This document shows positions 29,688 through 38,346 of a DNA stretch of 64,000 nt, piece by piece; position 1 is the stretch's first letter; each line of letters opens with the position of its first letter. This DNA is from Pseudomonas frederiksbergensis. Its GTDB lineage: Bacteria; Pseudomonadota; Gammaproteobacteria; Pseudomonadales; Pseudomonadaceae. A program made the position numbers and the translations under genes. The notes beneath the pieces are model-generated. The model worked only from the letters and a program-made list of their open reading frames with translations. It searched no databases and was not told where the DNA came from. The stretch covers positions 1 to 64,000 of the forward strand of contig NZ_JAAUOE010000017.1 of NCBI RefSeq assembly GCF_017114915.1. The letters are read 5' to 3'.

Positions 29688-31109
29688 TCAGTCGATTTCC
29701 GCCAGCAGTTTTATCGCCGCCGCGCCGACCTTGCGCACCGCTTCTTCGATCTGCGGTGTGGGTTTGGCCGAGTAGTTCATTCGCAGGCAATTGCGGTATT
29801 TGCCTGAGGCGGAAAAGATGCTGCCGACGGCAATCTGTACGCCTTGATCATGCAACGCACGATTGAGTTTCAGGGTGTCGAAGCCCTCCGGCAGTTCGAC
29901 CCACAGCATGAAGCTGCCTTGCGGGCGGCTGGCCCGGGTGCCTGCGGGGAAATAGCGGGTGACCCAATCGATCATCGTGTCGCGATTGCGCTGGTACTGA
30001 GTGCGCATTCGCCGCAAATGCGGTTCGAAGTGACCGGCCTTTAGAAATTCGGCAATTGCAATTTGCGGTTGCGGCGCGGTGCAACCGGTGCTGATGTATT
30101 TCATGTGCAGCACCCGTTCCAGATAGCGGCCCGGCGCGACCCAGCCAATGCGCAGGCCCGGTGCCAGGGTCTTGGAAAAGGAACTGCAGAGCAGGACGCG
30201 GCCGTCTTCGTCGAAGGATTTGATCGTGCGCGGGCGCGGGTAAGTGTAGGACAGTTCACCATACACATCGTCCTCAATAATCGCCACGTCAAAACGCTGT
30301 GCCAGTGTCAGCAACGCACGTTTGCGCGGTTCCGGCATGATGTAACCCAGCGGATTGTTGCAGTTGGGGGTCAACTGTATGGCCTTGATCGGCCATTGCT
30401 CCAACGCTAATTCCAAAGCCTCGAGGCTGATGCCGGTGAGCGGGTCGGTGGGGATTTCCAGGGCTTTCATGCCCAGCCCCTTGAGCGTCTGCATCGCGCC
30501 GTGAAAGCTCGGCGAATCTACCGCCACGATGTCGCCGGGCTCGCAAATGGCCCGGATGCTGGTGGACAGCGCTTCGTGACAACCGGTGGTGACCACCAGA
30601 TCGCTGGCGCTCAACTGGCAACCTGAATCGAGCATCAAGCGGGCGATCTGTTCGCGCAGTTCGAGGGTGCCGTAGATGTTGTCGTAATACAGGCCGGGCA
30701 TATCCTGTCGACGGCTGATTCGTGCCAGGTTGCGCAGCAGTGGTTTCATCGTCGGCGTGGTGATGTCCGGCATGCCGCGGCCCAGTTGCACGACATCCTT
30801 GCGCGGCACGGCACGGATCAATTCCAGCACCTGATCCCACTGCGAAATATCCACCGGTCGTTGAGCGGGGCGGCCAACGACGGGCAGTTCCGGCAGCTCG
30901 CGGCTCACGGGCACGAAGTAGCCGGATTTGGGTTTGGGCATCGCCAAACCCACGTCTTCCAGCACTCGATAGGCCTGCTGCACCGTGCTCAGGCTGACCC
31001 CGTGTTCGACACTCAGCGCCCGCACCGAGGGCAACCGGTCGCCGGGGCGATAGAAACCCTGTTCGATACGTGTGCCGAGCAACTCGGCGAGGTTGACGTA
31101 AAGGGTCAT
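29688..31109 (-). CDS. MocR-type GntR regulator with aminotransferase domain
   Basis: A 473-residue regulator that joins an N-terminal GntR winged helix (GDRLPSVRALSVEHGVSLST, about residues 22-41) to a fold-type-I aminotransferase domain (about 110-465). The PLP lysine is in SFSKTLAPGLRIGW. MocR proteins usually control genes next to them and sense PLP adducts. Here the divergent neighbour is a small DUF1127 gene. The ligand is unknown. Confidence 0.9.
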   Translation of the reverse strand: MTLYVNLAELLGTRIEQGFYRPGDRLPSVRALSVEHGVSLSTVQQAYRVLEDVGLAMPKPKSGYFVPVSRELPELPVVGRPAQRPVDISQWDQVLELIRAVPRKDVVQLGRGMPDITTPTMKPLLRNLARISRRQDMPGLYYDNIYGTLELREQIARLMLDSGCQLSASDLVVTTGCHEALSTSIRAICEPGDIVAVDSPSFHGAMQTLKGLGMKALEIPTDPLTGISLEALELALEQWPIKAIQLTPNCNNPLGYIMPEPRKRALLTLAQRFDVAIIEDDVYGELSYTYPRPRTIKSFDEDGRVLLCSSFSKTLAPGLRIGWVAPGRYLERVLHMKYISTGCTAPQPQIAIAEFLKAGHFEPHLRRMRTQYQRNRDTMIDWVTRYFPAGTRASRPQGSFMLWVELPEGFDTLKLNRALHDQGVQIAVGSIFSASGKYRNCLRMNYSAKPTPQIEEAVRKVGAAAIKLLAEID

Positions 31110-31283
31110 GGCGCAGTCTCGCTATTGGGTGGTTCTGTTAACCAATACAGATTGGGCAAAAATAAGCGATTCAGAGGCTGAAACAGGAAATCTGTATGGA
31201 GTTAATAGGGCTCTGTTGAATCTGTAATGCTTTTTGCCGTCCGCGCATCATGAAAGCTCTGGCTACCCAAGTAAACAGGAGCA

Positions 31284-31535
31284 ATGAAAATGAACGGCTT
31301 GAGCGATGTGCGGCTGACGTTACGCAGTCAGGAACTGGCGGCAGGGCAAGAAAACGGCGCGCGCGAGGCGGTCATGCGCAACGCACCGTCCGGCCTGAAT
31401 CGCTGGGGTCTGTTCTGGCATCGTCTGCACACGCGCAAGGCGTTGCTGGAGCTAACGCCGGAACAATTGAAAGACATCGGTTTGAGTCGGGCCCAGGCAC
31501 GGGAAGAGGGGCTTAAACCCTTCTGGCGGATCTAG
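31284..31535 (+). CDS. DUF1127 small protein
   Basis: An 83-residue protein with a C-terminal DUF1127 motif: an Arg/Trp-containing first helix (FWHRLHTRKALLELTPEQLKDIG) followed by LSRAQAREEGLKPFWR. DUF1127 proteins such as YjiS are small and Arg-rich; in some bacteria they bind RNA and affect phosphate or motility control. It lies 174 bp from the divergent MocR gene, which may control it. Confidence 0.87.
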   Translation: MKMNGLSDVRLTLRSQELAAGQENGAREAVMRNAPSGLNRWGLFWHRLHTRKALLELTPEQLKDIGLSRAQAREEGLKPFWRI

Positions 31536-31542
31536 TACTGTT

Positions 31543-31647
31543 GATCGTTCCCACGCTCTGCGTGGGAATGCCGCCCCGGACGCTCCGCGTCCGCTGTGAC
31601 GCAGAGCGTCACTGGATGCATTCCCACGCAGGAGCGAGGGAACGATC
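31543..31647. repeat. GATCGTTCCCACGC palindromic repeat, copy 1
   Basis: GATCGTTCCCACGCTCTGCG at the left end is answered by GGGAACGATC at the right end, with CATTCCCACGCAGGAGCG inside. A near-identical element is at 40271-40383, so this is a dispersed repeat. Confidence 0.85.
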
Positions 31648-31654
31648 ATCTTCC

Positions 31655-32968
31655 TCAAACCAACTCTTTAAGTCGATGCCACAACATCCCCAGGGCCAAT
31701 AACGGCGAACGCAAATGTTTGCCCCCCGGAAAGGTGATGTGCGGCACCTTGGCAAACAGATCGAAACCACCGCTGTGCTGCCCGCTGATGGCCTCGGCCA
31801 ACAACTTGCCCGCCAGGTGCGTGGCGTTTACGCCGTGGCCAGAATAGGCCTGGGCGTAATACACATTCGGTTGGTCCTTTAGTCGACCGATCTGTGGCAG
31901 GCGATTGGCGCCGATGCCGATCATCCCGCCCCATTGATAGTCGATTTTCACCCCGGCCAGCTGCGGGAACACCGCCAGCATCTTCGGTCGCATGTATGTG
32001 GCGATATCCTTCGGATCGCGCCCTGAATAATGGCAGGCGCCGCCGAACAGCAAGCGTCTGTCCGCCGAGAGTCGGTAATAATCCAGCGCCACCCGTTGAT
32101 CGCAGACCGCCATGTTCTGCGGCAGCAGCGCGTGGGCCTGCTCTTCACTCAAGGGCTCAGTGGCGATGATGTAACTGCCGGCGGGCAGCACCTTGCCGCC
32201 GAGTTGCGGGTTGAGATCGTTGAGGTAGGCGTTGCAGCCCAGCACCAGGGCCTTGGCGCGGACCGAGCCCTGGGCGGTGTGGACCTTGACCTCGGAGCCA
32301 TAATCGATGCGGGTCACCGCCGATTGTTCGAACAGCTTCGCGCCCAATTGCCGGGCGGCTGCCGCTTCGCCCAGTGCCAGGTTCAGTGGGTGCAGATGCC
32401 CGGAGCCCATGTCGATCAAGCCGCCGACGTAGCGGTCGGAACCCACCACGCTGTGCATTTCGTTGGCTTGCAGCAGACGGGTTTCGTAACGGTAACCGAG
32501 GCTGCGCAATTCTTCGGCGTCTTCGGCAAAACCTTCCAGATCTTGGGCGTTATTGGCGAGATCGCAGTAGCCCCAAGTCAGATCGCAAGGGATCTGAAAA
32601 CGCTCGATCCGCTGTCGGACGATTTCCACCGCTTCCAGGCCCATCAGTTTCATCTGACGCACACCGTCTGCACCGATCACATTGGCGAACTGATCGAGGC
32701 CATGGCCGACGCCGCGAATCAATTGCCCGCCATTGCGTCCGCTGGCGCCCCAGCCGATCTTGTGTGCTTCCAGCAGCACCACGCTAAAACCGCGTTCGGC
32801 CAGTTCCAGCGCGGTGTTCAGTCCCGAAAACCCGCCGCCCACCACGCACACGTCCGCGACCAGCTCACCAATGAGCACCGGAAGGTCGGGCTGCGGCAGG
32901 CTGCTGGCGGCGTAATAGGAGGCCACGTGTCGGTGGTTTGGGACAGGTTGCTGAACGGGGGCGTTCAT
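31655..32968 (-). CDS. FAD-dependent amine oxidoreductase (PuuB/PauB type)
   Basis: A 437-residue FAD protein of the D-amino-acid-oxidase-like family. The dinucleotide motif is VCVVGGGFSGLNTALELAERG near residues 45-65, and ASGRNGGQLIRG is the PuuB-type flavin-contact motif. The start MNAPVQQPVPNHRHVASYYA at 32968 is preferred over a 24-residue upstream extension. It corresponds from memory to PA5309 of P. aeruginosa, one of several gamma-glutamyl-polyamine oxidoreductase candidates. The substrate is inferred; kauB would oxidise the resulting aldehyde. Confidence 0.87.
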   Translation of the reverse strand: MNAPVQQPVPNHRHVASYYAASSLPQPDLPVLIGELVADVCVVGGGFSGLNTALELAERGFSVVLLEAHKIGWGASGRNGGQLIRGVGHGLDQFANVIGADGVRQMKLMGLEAVEIVRQRIERFQIPCDLTWGYCDLANNAQDLEGFAEDAEELRSLGYRYETRLLQANEMHSVVGSDRYVGGLIDMGSGHLHPLNLALGEAAAARQLGAKLFEQSAVTRIDYGSEVKVHTAQGSVRAKALVLGCNAYLNDLNPQLGGKVLPAGSYIIATEPLSEEQAHALLPQNMAVCDQRVALDYYRLSADRRLLFGGACHYSGRDPKDIATYMRPKMLAVFPQLAGVKIDYQWGGMIGIGANRLPQIGRLKDQPNVYYAQAYSGHGVNATHLAGKLLAEAISGQHSGGFDLFAKVPHITFPGGKHLRSPLLALGMLWHRLKELV

Positions 32969-33115
32969 GTACGTCGTCCTGATGCGTGTGTTTGAAAAAG
33001 TTGACGGAGCATAAGCCGCTCCTTCGAATGCGGGCAACACTGGTCGGTTGGCGCTGTCTGGATTGGGGTTTTTGCGTCAGAATCCCGGTCTATTTCGCAT
33101 TCGGTCACCGCTTCG

Positions 33116-33469
33116 ATGAGCTGCAACAGTCAGAAAATTCGCACGCTGCGCCAGCAGATTCCCACCTTCGAGTGCGTGCCCGGCTGTCATGACTGCTGTG
33201 GACCGGTCACCACCTCGCCCGAAGAAATGTCCCGCCTGCCGCGCAAGACCCGGGCCGAGCAGGACGCGGCGATGGACGAACTCAATTGCGTCCATCTGGG
33301 CCCCCACGGCTGCACGGTGTATGACGAGCGACCGCTGATCTGCCGTCTGTTCGGTACCACCAAGACGTTACCTTGCCCCAATGGGCGGCGGCCGGTGGAG
33401 CTGATTCATCCGCGGGTCGAGAAGCAGATTCACGAATACATGGCCAGTACCCGGCAGGTGTTGGTGTAG
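33116..33469 (+). CDS. YkgJ family cysteine-cluster protein
   Basis: A 117-residue protein with a YkgJ-type zinc/iron-binding cysteine cluster: CVPGCHDCCGP near residues 20-28, C in ELNCVHL, and C in HGCTVYDERPLICRLFG. The family is thought to bind Fe-S or Zn; its role is unknown. It lies between the FAD oxidoreductase (divergent) and dadR (convergent). Confidence 0.9.
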   Translation: MSCNSQKIRTLRQQIPTFECVPGCHDCCGPVTTSPEEMSRLPRKTRAEQDAAMDELNCVHLGPHGCTVYDERPLICRLFGTTKTLPCPNGRRPVELIHPRVEKQIHEYMASTRQVLV

Positions 33470-33480
33470 GGGTGTGGGGC

Positions 33481-33969
33481 TCAATCCGGGATTGGCAGGC
33501 TCAAGCTCTCTTTCACTTCTTCCATCACGATATAGCTCTTGGATTCGCGCACATGGGGCAGCTTGAGCAGGATGTCGCCCAGCAGTTTGCGGTACGAGGC
33601 CATCTCGGAAATCCGCGCTTTCACCAGGTAATCGAAGTCCCCTGACACCAGATGGCATTCCAGAACGTGGGGCAATTTCAGTACCGCGCGTCGGAACTCT
33701 TCGAAAGTATCGCCGGATTTGTAGTCGAGGCTGATCTCGACGAACACCAGCAGACTACCCTTGAGGTGCTGCGGATTCAGCCGGGCGTTGTAGCCCATGA
33801 TGATCCCTTCGCGCTCCAGGCGCCGTACCCGCTCGGTGCAGGGCGTGGTGGAGAGGCCGACCTTTTCCCCCAGTTCGGTGAAGGAAATGCGCCCGTCCGC
33901 TTGCAGGATCCGCAGGATATTGCGGTCGATCTTGTCCAGCTCACGTTTGGTTTGTGTGTTGGTCCGCAT
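33481..33969 (-). CDS. dadR: Lrp/AsnC family regulator DadR
   Basis: A 162-residue Lrp-type regulator with an N-terminal helix-turn-helix (about residues 10-60, FTELGEKVGLSTTPCTERVRRL) and a C-terminal RAM ligand domain. The start MRTNTQTKRELD at 33969 is family-like; a 34-residue extension upstream is rejected. It is divergent from dadA, as in other pseudomonads where DadR responds to L-alanine and activates dadAX. Confidence 0.92.
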   Translation of the reverse strand: MRTNTQTKRELDKIDRNILRILQADGRISFTELGEKVGLSTTPCTERVRRLEREGIIMGYNARLNPQHLKGSLLVFVEISLDYKSGDTFEEFRRAVLKLPHVLECHLVSGDFDYLVKARISEMASYRKLLGDILLKLPHVRESKSYIVMEEVKESLSLPIPD

Positions 33970-34024
33970 AGGGGATGCGCCTCCGTGAAAAGGGTTTTTG
34001 CCGAGAATTGTCGCCAAATATAGG

Positions 34025-34037
34025 CACTTATATAGTG
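34025..34037. promoter_or_regulatory. Possible DadR-binding dyad upstream of dadA
   Basis: CACTTATATAGTG is an inverted repeat (CACT-N5-AGTG) in the AT-rich 156-bp gap between the divergent dadR and dadA starts. Lrp-type regulators bind such AT-rich dyads, but nothing here proves the site. Confidence 0.3.
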
Positions 34038-34125
34038 AAAAGCACTGGCTAATCTTTTTTAAACTGCCCACATCTTAGGTCTGCACAATAAACGTCAGCG
34101 GTAAGCCGCGATGAGGGATATGAAA

Positions 34126-35430
34126 ATGCGCGTTCTGGTCTTGGGTAGCGGCGTCATCGGTACCGCCAGTGCCTATTATCTGGCACGAGCCGGCTTTGAA
34201 GTGACGGTCGTGGACCGTCAGCCAGCGCCGGCCATGGAAACCAGTTTCGCCAATGCCGGGCAGGTTTCGCCGGGTTATGCCTCACCGTGGGCCGCACCGG
34301 GTGTGCCGCTCAAAGCCATCAAGTGGCTGTTGCAGCGTCACGCGCCATTGGCGATCAAGGCCACCGCCGACGTCGACCAATACCTGTGGATGGCGCAGAT
34401 GCTGCGCAACTGCACCGCCAGCCGCTACGCGGTGAACAAGGAGCGCATGGTCCGTCTGTCCGAGTACAGCCGCGACTGTCTCGACGAATTGCGCGCCGAA
34501 ACCGGCATTGCCTACGAAGGCCGTAGCCTGGGGACTACCCAGCTGTTCCGCACCCAGGCGCAGCTTGATGGCGCCGCCAAAGACATCGCTGTGCTGAAAG
34601 AGTCCGGCGTGCCGTTCGAACTGCTCGACCGCGCCGGCATTGCCCGGGTTGAACCGGCCCTGGCCAGCGTTACCGACATTCTCGCCGGGGCCTTGCGCCT
34701 GCCGAACGACCAGACCGGCGACTGCCAGATCTTCACCACCCGCTTGGCCGAGATGGCCACGAAACTGGGTGTGGAATTCCGTTTCGGCCAGGACATCCAG
34801 CGCCTCGACTTCGCCGGTGATCGCATCAACGGCGTGTGGATCGACGGCAAGCTGGAAACCGCTGACCGCTACGTGCTGGCCCTCGGCAGCTACTCACCAC
34901 AACTCCTCAAGCCGCTGGGCATCAGGGCGCCGGTGTACCCGCTCAAGGGTTACTCGCTGACCGTGCCGATCACCAACCCGGCGATGGCCCCGACGTCGAC
35001 CATTCTCGACGAAACGTACAAGGTGGCGATCACCCGTTTCGACAACCGCATCCGCGTCGGCGGCATGGCGGAAATCGCCGGTTTTGACCTGTCGCTGAAC
35101 CCGCGTCGACGCGAAACCCTGGAGATGATCGTCAACGACCTTTATCCTCAGGGCGGCAATCTGGCCGAGGCGAGTTTCTGGACCGGTCTGCGTCCGACCA
35201 CCCCGGACGGTACGCCGATTGTCGGTGCCACGCCGTTCAAAAACCTGTTCCTGAATACGGGCCACGGCACGCTCGGCTGGACCATGGCCTGCGGTTCCGG
35301 TCGATTGCTGGCTGACCTGATGGCCAAGAGAACGCCGCAGATCAGCGCCGAAGGCCTCGATATTTCCCGTTATGGCAACAACCTCAAGGAGTCTGCAAAA
35401 CATGTCAATCCAGCGCCAGCTCACCAATGA
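34126..35430 (+). CDS. dadA: D-amino acid dehydrogenase DadA
   Basis: DadA oxidises D-alanine and other D-amino acids at the inner membrane, passing electrons to the respiratory chain. It has an N-terminal FAD motif ([17 protein letters not shown]) and the [22 protein letters not shown] signature. The start MRVLVLGSG at 34126 gives 434 residues as in P. aeruginosa; two in-frame upstream ATGs are less likely. Its 3' end overlaps the next ridA-like gene by 29 bp. Confidence 0.96.
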   Translation: MRVLVLGSGVIGTASAYYLARAGFEVTVVDRQPAPAMETSFANAGQVSPGYASPWAAPGVPLKAIKWLLQRHAPLAIKATADVDQYLWMAQMLRNCTASRYAVNKERMVRLSEYSRDCLDELRAETGIAYEGRSLGTTQLFRTQAQLDGAAKDIAVLKESGVPFELLDRAGIARVEPALASVTDILAGALRLPNDQTGDCQIFTTRLAEMATKLGVEFRFGQDIQRLDFAGDRINGVWIDGKLETADRYVLALGSYSPQLLKPLGIRAPVYPLKGYSLTVPITNPAMAPTSTILDETYKVAITRFDNRIRVGGMAEIAGFDLSLNPRRRETLEMIVNDLYPQGGNLAEASFWTGLRPTTPDGTPIVGATPFKNLFLNTGHGTLGWTMACGSGRLLADLMAKRTPQISAEGLDISRYGNNLKESAKHVNPAPAHQ

Positions 35431-35755
35431 ACGCATGAGTCAGATCGTCGTCCATAACGGTACCGTGTATCTGGCAGGGCAGGTCGGCGACGACATGAGC
35501 GCCGGGATTGAACAGCAGACCCGTGAGACCCTCGCCAACATCGAGCGTTTGCTGGATCTGGCGGGGACGGACAAAAACCGCCTGCTGTCGGTGACGATTT
35601 ACCTGAAAGACATCGAAGCGCACTTCGCAGGCATGAATTCGGTGTGGGACCAGTGGCTGCCCAAAGGCGTCGCACCGGCCCGCGCGACGGTCGAAGCGAA
35701 GCTGTGCGAACCGCAAATCCTGGTTGAGCTGTCGGTTGTCGCCGCGCTGCCATAA
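35402..35755 (+). CDS. RidA family protein in the dad operon
   Basis: A 117-residue RidA-fold protein ([25 protein letters not shown] at the start, with the conserved Arg in APARATVEA). The AAGGAG site at 35387-35392 and start at 35402 lie inside dadA, giving a 29-bp overlap. The genomic order dadA-ridA-dadX is conserved in pseudomonads. It probably deals with imine or enamine by-products of D-amino-acid oxidation; this is inferred. Confidence 0.92.
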   Translation: MSIQRQLTNERMSQIVVHNGTVYLAGQVGDDMSAGIEQQTRETLANIERLLDLAGTDKNRLLSVTIYLKDIEAHFAGMNSVWDQWLPKGVAPARATVEAKLCEPQILVELSVVAALP

Positions 35756-35865
35756 ACGCGGCACCCTAAAGTAATTCAGAAAGATCCCTCTCCCGGTGCT
35801 GTTGGCGGTTCACGCTGTCAGCCAGCGCCGGTTTTTTTTCAATGACCGACTAGAAGTCTGCCGCC

Positions 35866-36939
35866 ATGCGTCCTGCCCGTGCCCTGATCGATCTTCAAGC
35901 CCTGCGTCACAACTACCGGATTGCCCGTGAAGTCACGGGGGCCCGTGCCCTCGCGGTGATCAAGGCCGATGCCTATGGCCATGGCGCGGTGTGCTGTGCC
36001 CAGGCGCTGGAAGCCGAGGCGGACGGGTTCGCCGTGGCGTGCATCGAAGAAGCGTTGGAGCTGCGCGCCGCCGGCATTCGTGCGCCGGTGTTGCTGCTGG
36101 AAGGTTTTTTCGAAGCCGATGAGCTGGCGCTGATCGTCGAGCACGACTTCTGGTGCGTGGTGCATTCGCTGTGGCAGCTCGAAGCCATCGAAAAAGCCGC
36201 GCTGAGCAGACCGATTACGGTCTGGCTCAAACTCGACTCCGGCATGCATCGGGTCGGCCTGCATCCGGCGGATTACCAGGCGGCCTATCAACGGCTGCTG
36301 GCCAGCGGCAAAGTGGCGAAGATCGTGCTGATGAGTCACTTCGCGCGCGCCGATGAGCTGCACTGCCAGGCCAGCATCGATCAAGTCGCGGTATTCGAGG
36401 CGGCGCGTCAGGGGTTGGCGGCCGAAATCAGCCTGCGTAACTCGCCGGCGGTGCTCGGTTGGCCGCAGATTCCGAGCGATTGGGTGCGCCCGGGCATCAT
36501 GCTCTATGGTGCGACGCCGTTCGAAGAGGCCAATGCCGTGGCGTCCCGCCTGCAACCGGTGATGACCCTGGAATCTAAAGTGATTTGCGTGCGTGAACTG
36601 CCGGCCGGTGAGCCGATTGGTTACGGCGCGAAATTCGTTACCCCCAAGCCGATGCGTGTGGGGGTGGTGGCGATGGGGTACGCCGACGGTTATCCGCGCC
36701 AGGCCCCGAGCGGCACACCGGTGCTGGTAGCCGGGCAGCGTAGTCAGTTACTGGGGCGGGTATCGATGGACATGCTCTGTGTCGACCTGACCGATGTGCC
36801 GCAAGCCGGCCTCGGTTCGCCCGTCGAATTGTGGGGCAAAAATATCCTCGCCAGTGACGTCGCGGCGGCCGCCGACACGATTCCATACCAGATCTTCTGC
36901 AACCTGCGTCGGGTGCCGCGGCTCTATTCCGAGGCCTGA
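35866..36939 (+). CDS. dadX: Catabolic alanine racemase DadX
   Basis: DadX interconverts L- and D-alanine using PLP, supplying DadA. The length of 357 residues matches the Pseudomonas catabolic racemase. The PLP lysine is in [10 protein letters not shown] (about residue 33). The opposing tyrosine is in YGAKFVTP...GYADGYPR, and RPGIMLYG is conserved. It is the last gene of dadA-ridA-dadX. Confidence 0.95.
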   Translation: MRPARALIDLQALRHNYRIAREVTGARALAVIKADAYGHGAVCCAQALEAEADGFAVACIEEALELRAAGIRAPVLLLEGFFEADELALIVEHDFWCVVHSLWQLEAIEKAALSRPITVWLKLDSGMHRVGLHPADYQAAYQRLLASGKVAKIVLMSHFARADELHCQASIDQVAVFEAARQGLAAEISLRNSPAVLGWPQIPSDWVRPGIMLYGATPFEEANAVASRLQPVMTLESKVICVRELPAGEPIGYGAKFVTPKPMRVGVVAMGYADGYPRQAPSGTPVLVAGQRSQLLGRVSMDMLCVDLTDVPQAGLGSPVELWGKNILASDVAAAADTIPYQIFCNLRRVPRLYSEA

Positions 36940-37067
36940 CGAACAGCGCTCCCGACCGAAAGTCGCTTCGCCCAACAGGATTGAGGCCCAAGTGTTGTAA
37001 ATACTGAACGCTGTCGCCATGATAACGCTCAATATTCCTGCAACCTGAATCCCTGGAGGCGCAAGCA

Positions 37068-37616
37068 TTGGACGTCGGTGAACGACTGCAATCGATCCGT
37101 AAGCTTAAAGGTCTTTCCCAGCGTGAGCTCGCCAAACGCGCGGGTGTTACCAACAGCACCATTTCGATGATCGAGAAAAACAGCGTCAGCCCCTCGATCA
37201 GTTCGCTGAGGAAGGTATTGGGCGGGATTCCCATGTCCATGGTCGAGTTCTTTTCCGAAGAAATCCTGCAGGAAAAACCGACTCAGATCGTCTACAAGGC
37301 CCACGAACTGATCGATATTTCCGATGGGGCAGTGACCATGAAACTGGTCGGCCGGGCTCACCCGAGCCGTGCTATTGCGTTTCTCAACGAAATCTACCCG
37401 CCAGGCGCCGACACCGGTGACGAGATGCTCACCCATGAGGGCGAGGAGACCGGGATTCTGGTGGAAGGTCGGCTGGAACTGGTGGTCGGGCTCGAAACAT
37501 TTGTGCTCGAAGCCGGCGACAGCTACTACTTTGAGAGTACCAAACCGCACCGTTTCCGGAATCCGTTCGATGCCCCGGCGCGACTAATCAGCGCAGCCAC
37601 CCCAGCGAATTTCTAA
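37068..37616 (+). CDS. pauR: PauR-like repressor of polyamine catabolism (XRE-cupin)
   Basis: A 182-residue regulator with an N-terminal XRE helix-turn-helix (about residues 6-60, LSQRELAKRAGVTNSTISMIEK) and a C-terminal cupin (about 105-180). It is close, from memory, to PauR (PA5301), which represses polyamine catabolic genes and responds to polyamines. Translation starts at TTG 37068, supported by GGAGG at 37055-37059 and the family-typical first residues MDVGERLQSIRKLKG. It lies 128 bp downstream of dadX. Confidence 0.9.
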   Translation: MDVGERLQSIRKLKGLSQRELAKRAGVTNSTISMIEKNSVSPSISSLRKVLGGIPMSMVEFFSEEILQEKPTQIVYKAHELIDISDGAVTMKLVGRAHPSRAIAFLNEIYPPGADTGDEMLTHEGEETGILVEGRLELVVGLETFVLEAGDSYYFESTKPHRFRNPFDAPARLISAATPANF

Positions 37617-37785
37617 GAGAAGAGGCGTCCTGCCCGGATTGGCGGAGACCCCGTGCTGTAATCCGTCCCACGATAAGACCCCTTCGACTTTGGGGTTGTT
37701 TCAGTGTGACGGGCTTACCGCTATACTTGCGCCCGCCTGCGAACCGTGGCCGTAGGCGTGACTAGCCACCATTGAGGGTGTACGC

Positions 37786-38211
37786 GTGAACCTAATTATG
37801 AAAATGCTGGCCGCACCAGCAACCGTATTGGCCCTATGGGCTGTCAGCGCTCAAGCTGCGACCAACGACGATATCGCCAAGCGTCTTGAACCAGTCGGTC
37901 AGGTCTGTGTGCAGGGCAAAGAGTGCAAGGGGATGGAAGTCGCTGCTTCCGCGGGTGGTGGTGATGCCAAAACCCCTGACTCAGTGATTGCAAAACATTG
38001 CGGCGCTTGCCACACCGCAGGCGTACTGGGCGCACCGAAAATCGGTGATGCCGCAGCCTGGGGCGAGCGCGCCAAGAAAGAAGGCGGCGTTGATGGCCTG
38101 CTGGCAAAAGCCATCTCCGGCATCAACGCGATGCCACCTAAAGGGACCTGCGCCGACTGCTCCGATGCCGATCTCAAAGGCGCCATCCAGAAGATGTCTG
38201 GCCTGAAGTAA
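37786..38211 (+). CDS. Cytochrome c5 family protein
   Basis: A 141-residue periplasmic monohaem c-type cytochrome. The signal peptide ends at SAQAA (about residue 25). The haem motif CGACH is at about residues 67-71, and the axial Met is in NAMPPKGTC. Extra cysteines (CVQGKEC and CADC) suggest structural disulphides typical of cytochrome c5. The GTG at 37786 is well spaced from GAGG at 37774-37777, and an ATG 12 bp later is the alternative. Confidence 0.9.
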   Translation: MNLIMKMLAAPATVLALWAVSAQAATNDDIAKRLEPVGQVCVQGKECKGMEVAASAGGGDAKTPDSVIAKHCGACHTAGVLGAPKIGDAAAWGERAKKEGGVDGLLAKAISGINAMPPKGTCADCSDADLKGAIQKMSGLK

Positions 38212-38227
38212 GCCTCCATTTTCAGCG

Positions 38228-38254
38228 AAAAAGCCGCTTACGAGCGGCTTTTTT
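38228..38254 (+). terminator. Intrinsic terminator of the cytochrome c5 gene
   Basis: AAAAAGCCGCT pairs with AGCGGCTTTTTT around a TACG loop, 16 bp past the stop codon. Confidence 0.9.
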
Positions 38255-38346
38255 GTGCCTGCGATTTTTCCCTGAGGCTATGCTTTGAAGCAAATCCCCG
38301 GCAATCTCGGTCCAACCCCAATTCATGGAGCGGGCGGGAGGATCAG

